Part shown: positions 20,600-30,824 of the stretch, in pieces
How positions within the stretch are numbered: position 1 is the first letter of the stretch
Layout of the letters: every line of letters begins with the position of its first letter
Assembly (NCBI GenBank): GCA_009760885.1
Contig: CM019708.1
Span: forward strand, 17,536,689-17,600,688
From: Achatina immaculata
Taxonomy: Eukaryota > Mollusca > Gastropoda > Stylommatophora > Achatinidae
DNA: 64,000 bases
Direction of reading: 5' to 3'
Notes under the pieces: generated by a model
Seen by the model: the letters and a program-made list of their open reading frames with translations, nothing else
Databases searched by the model: none
Told to the model about the DNA's origin: nothing
Translations under genes and position numbers: made by a program

Positions 20600-20995
20600 A
20601 CAGTAGAGAGTTTCCGGCATGTGCCTACCGCTTTCATGGAAGTGAATCATGGACAATAGGCAAGTCTGCACAAAAATCATTGGAAGCAGCAGAAATGTGG
20701 TTTATTAAAAGAATGTTGCGAATCCCCTGGACAGCAAAAATAACTAATGAAGAATGTATGAGAAGAGGAGGCATTGACAATATTATAACAACAGGAAAAA
20801 TAGAGGGAAGAAGATCAAGAGGAAGACCAAGAGAAATGATACTGGACAGTCTGACGAGATAGTATGAGAGGAGATCACCAACTGAGGTGATGGCCTGCAT
20901 GAAGGACAGGATCGTGTACTCTGGAGAAACATAATAGCCAACGCCAGTCGACACAGCGCCTGATGATGATGATAATGATGATGATGATGATGATG
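20600..20995 (+). mobile_element. LINE-A fragment with an internal in-frame deletion
   Basis: Open from FHGSESWTIGKSAQKSLEAA through EMWFIKRMLRIPWT and SRGRPREMILDSL. Compared with the copy at 1155-1545 it lacks exactly 78 bp (26 codons, including the GHAM block), with TGAGAAGAG at the junction. The tail is (ATG)n with one variant unit. Confidence 0.87.
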
Positions 20996-21165
20996 CTTAC
21001 TGCCGCAAAGAACAACAGACACCACATCACATCCTTCAGAGTTACCAGCTACACAACCCACCCAGACAAAAGACCCTGGTCAGACCCCAGACCCCATACA
21101 AGTTGTGAGAGAGAATGGCGTCTGAGCTAATGAAGAAAATTCGACCACAAAAGTCACCTGAAGTC
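20996..21165 (+). mobile_element. LINE-F 3' end fragment
   Basis: A decayed Cys/His block (HHILQSYQLH) matches the ARHILQSCQLHSPLRQRTW region at 27470, the zinc-finger-like end of RNase H-bearing LINEs. It directly follows the LINE-A tail. Confidence 0.65.
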
Positions 21166-21169
21166 AAAC

Positions 21170-21649
21170 TGGCCAGAAAAAAATGACTGACAAGCCAGTC
21201 GCATTCAAAACAAACCATGAATGTGTTTTCAAGATTAACAATGGATGCGTTTTCGAGATTATGTGATTTCAAGGTTGACTCTGTGACTGCACTAAAACGC
21301 TCTACGTAAACATATTTCTCAGTTTCAACAGAGCCGGAAACTATACGTTGTGTTGCTATACTTATATTCTGTGGTCTTTTCCGCAACACAAGCCTACTGA
21401 AAACATATGAGTTCTTGACGTCTCCAGAATGTCTCAGTATTTATGCACTAATAATAGCAATGCTCTCTTACGCTGAGGTTTACAAAAGATCTACACAAAA
21501 GCAGAAGTCTAGCAGCACAAACAAAATGTCTATTACATGAATCACAGACGGCGGATAAGAAAAAAAATTACTTATCCTTTTACATAGAGATGACAGGTAA
21601 GAGATCTATGTCATCTAGATGTCAACAGAAAATGACAAAAAATAATTTA
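21170..21649. other. Unassigned sequence
   Basis: A short degenerate duplication with AAGATTAACAATGGATG-like units lies at 21205-21280. Nothing else recognised. Confidence 0.4.
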
Positions 21650-21995
21650 AATTACGAGCTCAGATATGACAGGATGAAAATCTGAAATGACAGCATCTGT
21701 GCTGCTGTCAGGACCAATATGGTCAAGACCCTGCCTCTTGGCCGCGCCGTTCTCTGGGTAAGAATACTGCTATGATAGCACAGTCTGAACAACAGCCAGC
21801 GATCTACAACTTCCTCAAACAGAGAGAGAATTGCTGAAATGTCTACTTTTTTTTTAGCTCCAATCCCAAGAGTTATAAAAGGGTTGAAGCTCACTCCCTA
21901 TCCGTTTTTGAAAGCGGTATCTCAAGATCTTCACCGCATCATCAGCTAACACAAACATGCACTCCCAGCTACAGGGAGATGTTACACCAACAACA
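21650..21995. mobile_element. Possible highly decayed REP1 copy
   Basis: Colinear remnants of REP1: GGTCAAGACCCTGCC, a T run plus AGCTCCA, ACCGCATCATCAGC and CAGCTACAGGGAG. Low identity between the blocks keeps confidence modest. Confidence 0.4.
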
Positions 21996-22138
21996 AAAGA
22001 GACATATCCAATAAAAGAAGATAAGAGGCAGATAATTTCTTCAGATATTTCTAATTAAGATGTCCAGAGTGAAATATAATTCAGCTTACTCAGTCCATCA
22101 TTTGTATTATTGTTGGTCTTTCAACATTCAACAATTAC

Positions 22139-23467
22139 GAGGGGAAGTCACTAAGTAACTCGCAAATTGTAATATTTTATCAGTGGCGGTTATCAGATAG
22201 TATTTAAATATATCCTTAGATAGTACCATCATCCAGATTTATAATAGTTGTATGTAGGGGGCTCTGGGAGTTACGTGAGCATACCAAAACAATAACAAAA
22301 TGGCTACCCAACTGTTAGTGTGTACCAAAGAAGAACAGTGAAGTGTAGTGCGATTTTTGTGGGCTAAAGGACATTCAGTTGAGGACATTCATAAGGAAAA
22401 GACTACAGTTTATGCTGAAAAGTGTTTATACGTAAAGCGGTCTATTACTGGGTAAAAGAATTTTCTCAGGGACGTACCGAAATTGTTGACAAAGTCCGAC
22501 TTGGCCGTCCTGTTCAGATTGTAACAGAAGCGACTGTGCAACGTGTGAATGAGATTATCAGAGCTGATAGACGAGTAACGATAGACAGTGTAGCAAGTGC
22601 AATTGGATATGCACATGGCTTAGCCTACAGAATAATGCACGAGCAACTGAATTTTCGGAAAGTTTGCTCACGTTGGGTACACAGAGATCTGAATGATGAA
22701 CACAAAATGAACCGATTTGGTTTGTCATTGCAGCACCTCTGTCATTACGCATATGAAGGTGAAGACATGCTCCAAAGGATTATTACTGGAGACGAATCTT
22801 GGGTGCACCACTACCAACCCGAATCAAAACGTGCCTCTATGCAATGGAAACACCCGTCATCGCCATGTGTAAAATAAAAAAAAATCAAGATTACACCTTC
22901 TGTGGGGAAGATTATGCCGACAGTGTTCTGGGATTATCAAGGAGTGTTGTTAACCAAGTTCCAGAAGTATGGTGACAGTGTGAATTCTGTATCGTACTGT
23001 GAAGTTCTGCCGATGCTACGGGATGTAATCCAAAGAAAACGTCCTGGTCTGCTGACTAGAAGTGTGCTTCTCCTTCATGACAATGCCAGACCACATACGG
23101 CTCGGTTAACCAAAGAGAAAATTAGCCAGTTGGGTTGGGAAGTTCTTGAACATCCACCCTATAGTCCTGACTTAGCTTTAAGTGATTTTCACCTGTTTGG
23201 TCCATTGAAAACCCACCCTGGCGGGAGAAGATTCTCAAGTGACGAAGAGGTGGAAACAGAAGTTAAAAAAATGGTTCAGACATCGGACTCCCGATTTTCT
23301 ACGCCATGGGTATTGCATCACCGATTACACGATGGGACAAATGTATCAATGTTGGTGGCGATTACGTTGAGAAATAGGAGAATAATGTAGGTTCAAAAAT
23401 TAAAAGTTACTGTCGCATTTAGTTTTTTTAAATAGGCAATTGCGAGTTACTTAATGACTTCCCCTCG
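22139..23467 (+). mobile_element. Mariner-family DNA transposon, full length but dead
   Basis: The 1.33-kb element is bounded by inverted repeats: CGAGGGGAAGTCACTAAGTA at the left, and its complement with one mismatch (CACTAAG against CATTAAG) at the right, about 28 bp each. A TA precedes it (22137-22138) and TG follows, consistent with a TA target duplication mutated on one side. The single gene inside encodes a DD34D transposase. Length, termini and target are standard for mariner elements. Confidence 0.93.
22300..23390 (+). pseudogene. Mariner transposase pseudogene
   Basis: The N-terminal DNA-binding part includes YYWVKEFSQGRTEI and LGRPVQIVTEATVQRV. The catalytic part keeps TGDESWVHHY (first Asp), LLHDNARPHTA (second Asp) and HPPYSPDLALSDFHLF. 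Exactly 34 residues separate the second Asp from the Asp of ALSD, the DD34D signature. It is inactivated by a TGA at codon 14 (22339), a frameshift near 22425, a TAA at 22875 and a frameshift near 23295, after which the usual GINKL/WDKCINVGGDY-type C-terminus is in another frame. The TGA fits CpG decay of an Arg codon. Confidence 0.93.
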
Positions 23468-23639
23468 TGTTATGTGATTAAAACTGACCCAGATAACACA
23501 AAGAAAGGGGACTCACTGATTGTTGTTGGGCTTCAAGTTTGCTGCTTGTCAAAGCCCAGATGAAACGATTTTCAAAATGAATCTTATTTTGAATCTGAAG
23601 ACGTATGTAGAGTTAAGAGAAGTAACTGCTATATTAATT

Positions 23640-24536
23640 TAAACATTAAATGGCGGGACAAGATCAGAAACAATGAGGTCTGTAAAAGGGCACGACAAGA
23701 ACATATAAACCTACAAATCATGTCTAGGAAATGGAGGTGGACTGGCCACACCTTGAGGAAACCCGACATCAGCATAGCAAGACAGGCACTGACATGGAAT
23801 CATCGGGGAAAAAAGAATCAGAGTAAGACCCAGACTTACTTGGAGAAGACAGTGCTCAAAGACAAGGGATACATATGGAAGGATCATTCATTCATTCAGT
23901 TGCATGTCCCTTGCGGAACTTTGCCTATCTAACAGCACTCTCGTAGGGCTCTCGGTTGTGAGCATGATGGCCTGCTGCTGCCATCTTCGCCTTGGTCTTC
24001 CTCGCTTTCTTTTTCCCATTATGTACCCTTCCAAGATGGTCTTCTCTAGATTATCATGACGTTTAATGTGTCCAAAATATTTAAGTTTTCTTTATTTAAT
24101 CCTCTTTACTAGCCAGCCTTCTTCAATATCAAGTACTTGTAGTATGGATATATTTGTTCTTTTTTGTGTCCATGATATTTGAAGAACTCTTCTGTAGCAT
24201 TTACATTCAAAGGCATTTATGTGTTTCTCAGCTGTTTTGTTAAGTGTCCAGGTCTCACAGGCATAATATTGCGATGGGAAAGATGCATGCCCTTAAAAAA
24301 TCTTATTTTTATGGTTCTGTCTGTTCCTCTCTACAGATTCTTTAGTTGTTATACTTTCTGAAGAGTGGCAGATGTCTTCCTTTTAATTTCCCTCATTGTA
24401 TCTCCATTATTATTTGGTAGTGATCCAAGATATTAAAAACTCTCCACTTCTTCCAGTTTTTCCTCATTGATACATATTTCTGCTGACTTGTTTACATGGA
24501 AGGAAGCAGAGAATAATCCCAAGAACAGGGATGACT
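23640..24536 (+). mobile_element. LINE-D C-terminal relic split by LINE-C
   Basis: The left part reads KWRDKIRNNEVCKRARQEH and RKWRWTGHTLRKPD. The right part, from 24494, reads WKEAENNPKNRDD. Joining across the LINE-C insertion (23885-24492) restores the order seen intact at 38750-38887 (LRDKGCTWKEAENNSKNRDD). Confidence 0.82.
23885..24492 (-). mobile_element. LINE-C fragment inserted in LINE-D
   Basis: Minus-strand copy of the region after the RT catalytic motif (SVEKF-like YLGS block to the GKRKRGRPRR region). Its tail is (TGAA)n, seen as TCATTCATTCATTCA at 23883. Near-identical ACAT(AT)GGAAGGA flanks (23871 and 24494) look like a target duplication. Confidence 0.84.
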
Positions 24537-24539
24537 GAA

Positions 24540-25560
24540 GGGGCATTCAGAAAAGCAGATGGCGAGATCCTCAAAGAAGTTTCAGAACGGTAAAAGCTAG
24601 ATAAAATAAGAGAGAAGAAGACATACATGCCTCAGAGGATTGACCAAGTGACAGGGAAAAAGAAAATTATTTGAAAAAAAAAACCAATCGAAAACAGTTT
24701 GGCGAAGCATGGTCATCAACTCTATAAGACAGGACACAAAATGAATGAATGTTCTGTGTGTAAAATACAAGGACCATACGTACATTCAGAAGTTGGGCTA
24801 TTTCAGAGAAACATTGTGTCCAGTTAATTCATCACCTGTTTCGTACAGATATCAAGTTCTGACACGAGAGAAGAGCGAGCGACGAGTGAGTAGAATCTGG
24901 TACTCAAAAAAAAAAAAAGCATGCAACCCATAAAAAAAAACAACTGACTAAAGATAAGATTCTGTTCACAAAACTGCTCTCGTAAATTTTTCGAAATGCA
25001 CGAAATAATTAAACATCTTACTCACGGGAGAACATGAAACAGAAAGAATCAGCAGGCGAACTCTTCATTGGCTGTTGGAACGGAAGGCGGAACACGCATG
25101 GGAATGCCCGGAGTTCGAGGATGCCAGTCTCTAATTACAGATTACAGATGAAACCGAAAGAACTTTTTGTCTAAAAGAGCACAGAATGCAGAAAACACTG
25201 TTTAATTAACTAGGAAAACGCAAAACAAACAAACAAAAGAAACGTTTTTTTTAAATACAAATTTGGCGTGCAGGAATTAAAAAACAAGCAACTTACTTAT
25301 GGAATGCGTCCAAAATTGAGAATTTTATTTTTGTCGGAAAAGAAGCAAAGGATACACATAGAAATGAGATTTTTAAAAAAAACGAACATGGAATATAGAG
25401 ATAAAGGAGTTCTGGACTACAAAGAACATAATTTACATTACATAGCAAAAACGTCTCAGTCTATAGATTGCATGCAGTATAGAAGAACAAACACGTGGAG
25501 TTTGAAAGTAACAATAACAAATACATTTATCCAAAGACAGGAAAAAAATAATGCTCCTGA
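24540..25560. other. Unassigned sequence
   Basis: A and T runs; no exon or repeat family recognised. Confidence 0.4.
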
Positions 25561-25564
25561 TGAT

Positions 25565-25855
25565 ATAATAGCTGACCAAGACCCTGTCCCACCTCCCCGT
25601 GGTACCCCCAGTATCAGGCCCAGCCTGGCTAACCGGGCCAGGGATCGGCGTCGTCCCCATGGTGGTGGAGTCTGCTAAAGAAGAATTGCACACCCCCTGC
25701 TTTTTAGCTGTACTTCGGGACAGAAAAAAAAAAACTAGCAACCGTAACCCGCTTCCACGCCGGTACGATGATGTGCCTCAACATCTCTACAGCATCGGCT
25801 GCAAAGAACAACAGCTCGCAGTCACAGAGAGTTCGTACAACAGGTACAAATAACT
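25565..25855. mobile_element. REP1 copy
   Basis: Contains GACCAAGACCCTGTCCCACC, CCATGGTGGTGGAGTCTG and CATCTCTACAGCATCGGC in the standard order. Confidence 0.82.
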
Positions 25856-26124
25856 CGAGCATGATACAAGAAGCAAAGAGGAGACCGGAACGTACAACAA
25901 AGAGAAAGAGTGCTCATTTAATGTGACAGAGAATTCTCGAGCACAACCAGACTGGACGGAAAAAGCAACCATATAGGGCAACAAGTTAGTTTTACAAGAA
26001 GGGACACTGAAAAGATTGTGATGGACACGATGATGATGATGATGATGATGACAGTCTCTTGAAGCAAAAGTGGCGACCCTAGAAGAGCAGCAAGGCTGCC
26101 GAAGTGTCAGAGATGTTCAAGAAC

Positions 26125-26235
26125 ATTCAACAATTTTAAAAGGGCCCCTATGAACAGACTCAAGGAAAATATGGGCCCTAACACCATATCTCTGTGTGCC
26201 TCTAAGGGTAACAGGGTTACCTTTGTCTGTTAATT
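26125..26235 (+). mobile_element. SINE1 3' fragment
   Basis: CAAGGAAAATATGGGCCCTA-ACACC and the following CTGTGTGCCTCTAAGG, GGTTACCTTT match the 3' end of the SINE at 6904-7160; the tRNA head is missing. Confidence 0.75.
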
Positions 26236-26449
26236 TTATCTATAAACAGACAAGTATGATCCCACAGCTTAGTAAACTTAGTTCACTCGACATATTAAAT
26301 AGGGTAGTGAAGTGTGCCAAGAAGTCTTTTTTTTTAGTGTTTTTTTTTAAAAATTCCAACAAGCATCTGTAATCTACTTCAAAATTCGACGCATGCCGAT
26401 GTTTTAAGATTACTAAGGCCACTGGTTAGAAATAACACAAAATTCGGCA

Positions 26450-26771
26450 TCTAGGAGATATCATACACCAAGTTAGTTGCTAGGAGATATCATACACCAA
26501 GTTAGTTGCTGCGGCATATCATACAACAATCTAGTTGCTAGGAGATATCATGCGACAAGCTAGTTACTAGGAGGTATCATACAAGAAGGTAATTACTAGG
26601 AGATGTCATACAACAAGCTAGGTGCTAGGAGATATCATACAACAAGCTAGCTGCCAGGAGATATAGCACAACAAGCTAGTTGCCAGGAGATATCGCACAA
26701 CAAGCTAGTTGCCAGGAGATATCACACAACAAGCTAGTTGCTAGGAGATATCATACAACAAGCTAGTTGCT
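26450..26771. repeat. 29-bp minisatellite
   Basis: About 11 units with GCTAGGAGATATCATACAAC and AAGCTAGTT at 29 bp. Confidence 0.92.
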
Positions 26772-26774
26772 AAC

Positions 26775-27469
26775 CTTTTACTGCCATTACATGGATGAAA
26801 TTGAAAATTCACGGAACTATCACGGTTGTAGAAACTATCCGCGATATTCTAGAATTCAAATAAGTCACGCTGTATTCACTTAGCAGATCAGACGAGACAA
26901 CACCCCCAAGAAAGGAAAGCTGAACATGCTTACATTCTTTCGTGGCCGATATCACTTTCTAAAGAGTAGACATGTTCCATAGGGCATTGTTGTTTTAGTT
27001 AGTGTATCCTTTCAATTTTTGAAACGTTAAGCACTAGAAAAATCGTAGAAACAAGCCACATATGCACACACGTTCCTGGAAGTAACTATGCAGAATAGAA
27101 AGCCATAACGAACTATATTAATGGTGAAGTTTGGCGGGCGTTGTGTGGATCTATTCACTTTTGTCAAGTGGTCTTCGTATGCGTGCGCGGGATTCATTTT
27201 TTACGGGCCCAAGTGCACACGTAACATTGGCATGTCACTTAATGGTCGCAGGGACAATCGCATATCAACGTTCATCATTATTTTTTTGAAGTTATTTTAT
27301 TTTATTTTTTTCTTTTTTAAATTAATTTGACGCAACACACATGATTTTACCGAAGAAACTTTCAAGAAACATTTCTTGAAACGTTGCTGAGTTTGATAAT
27401 ATTTCGACTGAGAACAAGACGTTGTAGGCGGTGACGCCATCTATACCAGAAGATGAAAATTAGCACAAC
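26775..27469. other. Unassigned sequence
   Basis: No element or exon recognised. Confidence 0.4.
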
Positions 27470-27710
27470 AGACCTACGTCCCTGCAGCAAAGACAAGCAG
27501 ACAGCACGTCACATCCTCCAGAGTTGCCAACTACACAGCCCACTCAGGCAAAGGACATGGGCAGACCCTCCCCCCCCCCCCCACACACACACAAGATAAG
27601 CTCTACGGTGATGCTGAAAACCTGAGACGAACTGCCACGTATGTGATATAGAGATTAGTGTCGATGTCTGAGCGAACAATAACGAAGAAGAAGAAGCAGA
27701 AGAGCATTGC
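27470..27710 (+). mobile_element. LINE-F 3' end
   Basis: Reads RPCSKDKQTARHILQSCQLH then RQRTWADP, a Cys/His motif typical of the end of RNase H-containing LINEs. It is interrupted by a 13-C run plus CA repeats. The tail is (GAA)n near 27688. Confidence 0.75.
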
Positions 27711-27714
27711 TAGG

Positions 27715-28740
27715 AAGAAGAGATGATGAGCTTTGGTAATCAGTTCAGAGCACAAAGCCTCTCTGAATTATTGTTCCATAACCAAACTTTCACACCTGTG
27801 GCTAGAGAGGATTACCTGAAGTTGCATCGGATTAGCTAATGAGGCGACCAGTGAATGTGAAGAAAGCTTCTGATTGATCAGTCGGTCTCTTTGACCAGTA
27901 CCACTCAGCCACGATTGGCGATTTTGTGAGCGGAGCTCTGGAGAACTGGTCAGTTTGTAATTGGGATTTGTAGCCTTGGTTTCAAATAATTAAAATTACA
28001 TGAACAAAAATGGGCAAAGATAAAGAAATATATACATGATCTAGATCAATTTTGTCTAACTGGTTGCCAGTGGAGCATTCTTTGCAACCCGCGAGCTTAT
28101 TACGAAAATATACTTTAGTTTATTAAAAGTAATATTTTCAGCCAAGAAACGACAAGTATTTGCTTTGTTAACATGGGAAAGCTGAATTCTGTGAAATTTA
28201 GTTATATTTTAGTTTGCTGCGAAAGGAATAAAACTTCTTCGTGTAGTCTATAGCAGAAACCCCAGAATCATGTTCATAATCATTCGGCAAAAACTAGTTG
28301 ATTTACATGGGCCCCGTCACTATGCTTGTGAATACATTTGTAGTCCTCTGGGCCTTTGGACCTAGGGAACCATGTTTTACAACAAACAAAATGATAAACA
28401 CATAACAAAAGTTTTAAAAAGCACCAGACACAACAATGATACATTTTATGTTTACGCATAAGCTGTAAAAGGGAGTGGGGGGGGGGGGGGAGTAGTCGTC
28501 ACATTTCTGTCAACAGTTCCCTAAATACAGGATGGGCCATAGAAACATAATCAATGAATCATTCATAAATAAATATAGTTTGGTCATCCGATAAACATAG
28601 TCTAGTCATCGGCTAACAATCTATATCCAAAATAAAGGGGCCATATGGGATCGGCCTTTTTTTCTGAAAGTGCAGAGTTAGGTCAACTTTTATTATGCAA
28701 AATAGGCTTGGGAGTGATAGTTAGCCTCTGTCTAGTCAGA
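27715..28740. other. Unassigned sequence
   Basis: Includes a 14-G run at 28477-28490. Nothing else recognised. Confidence 0.4.
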
Positions 28741-28745
28741 CACAT

Positions 28746-28812
28746 AGCTCATCGTGTAGGGGTGTGCAGCATAGCTCATCGTGCAGGGGTGTGCAGCATA
28801 GCTCTTTGTGTA
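28746..28812. repeat. 27-bp tandem repeat
   Basis: Nearly three units of CATAGCTCATCGTGTAGGGG plus GTGTGCAG. Confidence 0.85.
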
Positions 28813-28859
28813 GGGGTGCGCGGCCTGAATCTCCCTTTGCCACAAGTTTAGAGAACGGA

Positions 28860-29965
28860 AGCTGAATTGTCAAATTTTGTTAAAAGGAAAAAAAAGTTTA
28901 ATCAGATAACTGTATAAATAAAAACAATGATTCACCGTTTGTAAAAAAAAAAGCATTTTTGGTTCAAAGCGCTGTGAGATTTTATTTTGAGACACATCTT
29001 TGTTCCCCCAAGTTACAAGTAGAGCGGGTCTTCACGGAAAGTTGAGAAACGTGTAAGTGGAGGATGTGTAATATAGAGAACACTGTCTGGCCATACTGTC
29101 ATGGCTAATTCGGTTCAGTGCGCTTTTAGCGATTGGGTTGTCCATCCGTAGACAGCCCCGCAGTTAATTTAAGTTACTTGATCATTGGGTAGTCTTTTTC
29201 ACGGGAGAAGTTGCGGAAGCCGTGTTAGTCGTTCGTCTAGGGTTTGTGTCAGGTTAGGATTTGTAGCGTTGTTAGAATGTAAGAATAGTTGTCTGCTTGT
29301 CTTTTTTAGGGTACAGATGAGAGATTTTTAGATGTTTTGTTGTGTAGAGTTTTTTCGGTTTTGATGAATTCTCGACGTGACATTAGTATGTCAGTTTTTT
29401 TTTTTGGCGGGGGGGGGGGGGGAGTATATGTACATTCCTCTGGTGAAGTCCAATTCGCCTGAATGCTTTGTGTATTATTGTAATTTGGTTTCTCATGTCG
29501 TGCGTTGATATTCATCTTCCTTCATTCATCAGGATTCCATCCTCATAGTTTCTCATATTAAATATTGTTGAAGGATTTTGGTAACTGCTGACTTTGCCTG
29601 TTGTGTACATCTATGTTTTACTCTTAGTGCTGTTGTTTGATTGATTAAGACTGCTGAACCCCTGTGGCTGTTGGATCATTCTTGTTACCTCCCGTTTGTT
29701 GCTTTCCTTACCTGGGTTGAATGCTGTTACTAAGTGCTTAACAAAGAAAAGTTTTGCTGCTAAGTATTTATTACTTGTGTTGCTGTATCACCTACAGAGT
29801 GTGACTTCACCGTACGGGGCACGGAAATATTCTACTTTACAAGATACTGCCTCTTTGAAGTCTCATCATTCCTTTGATGTCCATTGTGTCATAAATTAAA
29901 TAGAGAACAGCAACTCATCATTTTGCATGATCTTTCCCCACACATTTCCATTTGTGTATACATAC
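28860..29965. other. Unassigned sequence
   Basis: T-rich with a 14-G run at 29409-29422. A 67-codon open frame at 29696 lacks any supporting signal. Confidence 0.4.
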
Positions 29966-29969
29966 ACAC

Positions 29970-30092
29970 AACAACAGAAAGGATGTTGAGCAATAGAGGG
30001 CTCACCTGGGCAAGAGCAGAATAAAAGGCGAAGGACAGGCATTTGTGGAAAACCCTTGCTGAAGCCCCATGTGCCCTGGGCACTTAAGGTTC

Positions 30093-30093
<1 letters not shown>
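29970..30093 (+). mobile_element. LINE-E 3' end
   Basis: Contains AGGATGTTGAGCAATAGAGG and ends TGGGCACTTAAGGTTCAGA, the same end as the copies at 51320 and 63340. It passes straight into a TA microsatellite. Confidence 0.85.

Positions 30094-30150
<57 letters not shown>
30093..30150. repeat. TA microsatellite on a LINE tail
   Basis: About 24 TA units then ACACAC, starting at the LINE-E terminus. Confidence 0.97.
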
Positions 30151-30151
<1 letters not shown>

Positions 30152-30154
30152 TAA

Positions 30155-30820
30155 ATGATGCGTTGCATATTAGCCTTGGTTCAGTATGTAAAGCTCTTCC
30201 ACAAGTTTACCAAAGAAGTTCCCTTCTTGTTGTAACTGTTTTTAGATATAGCTTGTAACATACACAAAAGATAGCTATTATTACATAATAAAGCAGTATT
30301 AACCAAAAATGTTCGTGTAATCTGAGCAGCTCGACTCCAATCCATTTAAGTACATTTACCAATTATCTCTATTTTTAAAAAAACAACATATGACTCTATT
30401 CAGTGTAAGGAGTTTCGATTTTTGAAAGAAGAATCATGCATGGCAATCCTTCCATTGTGCAAGGCAAAATTACCCATAAACATGCGGCTGTCCGGCTATT
30501 GTATGCTACGGCACTAGGAATTTCATTTAACAATTAACGTCGACACGCATGACCTACCGACTCTTGTAACTCCCTGACTACATATATTTGGAGAGGTTCC
30601 GTGACGATAAATGAAAATAGGCGTGGTGATGGGGGCGACTGACGCACGAAGGAAAGACATCTTTTGAGTGTCAGGAATGAAAAAGTGCGCCTAGAGCAAC
30701 ACAGAACAAGGAGAGAAGAAGAAGAAAGCATCATCATCGGCATTCATTCACCGCTACTAACAAAAATGCATTTAGCAAAAAAAAAAAAAAAAAATGCGGT
30801 CATTTTTGTATCAGCCTTAT
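30155..30820. other. Unassigned sequence
   Basis: Contains an A run near 30778. Nothing else recognised. Confidence 0.4.
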
Positions 30821-30824
30821 CCTA

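Noticed and set aside
30534..30743. 69-codon minus-strand frame as a small gene
   Set aside because: Serine/leucine run over a CATCAT tract; nothing supports coding.
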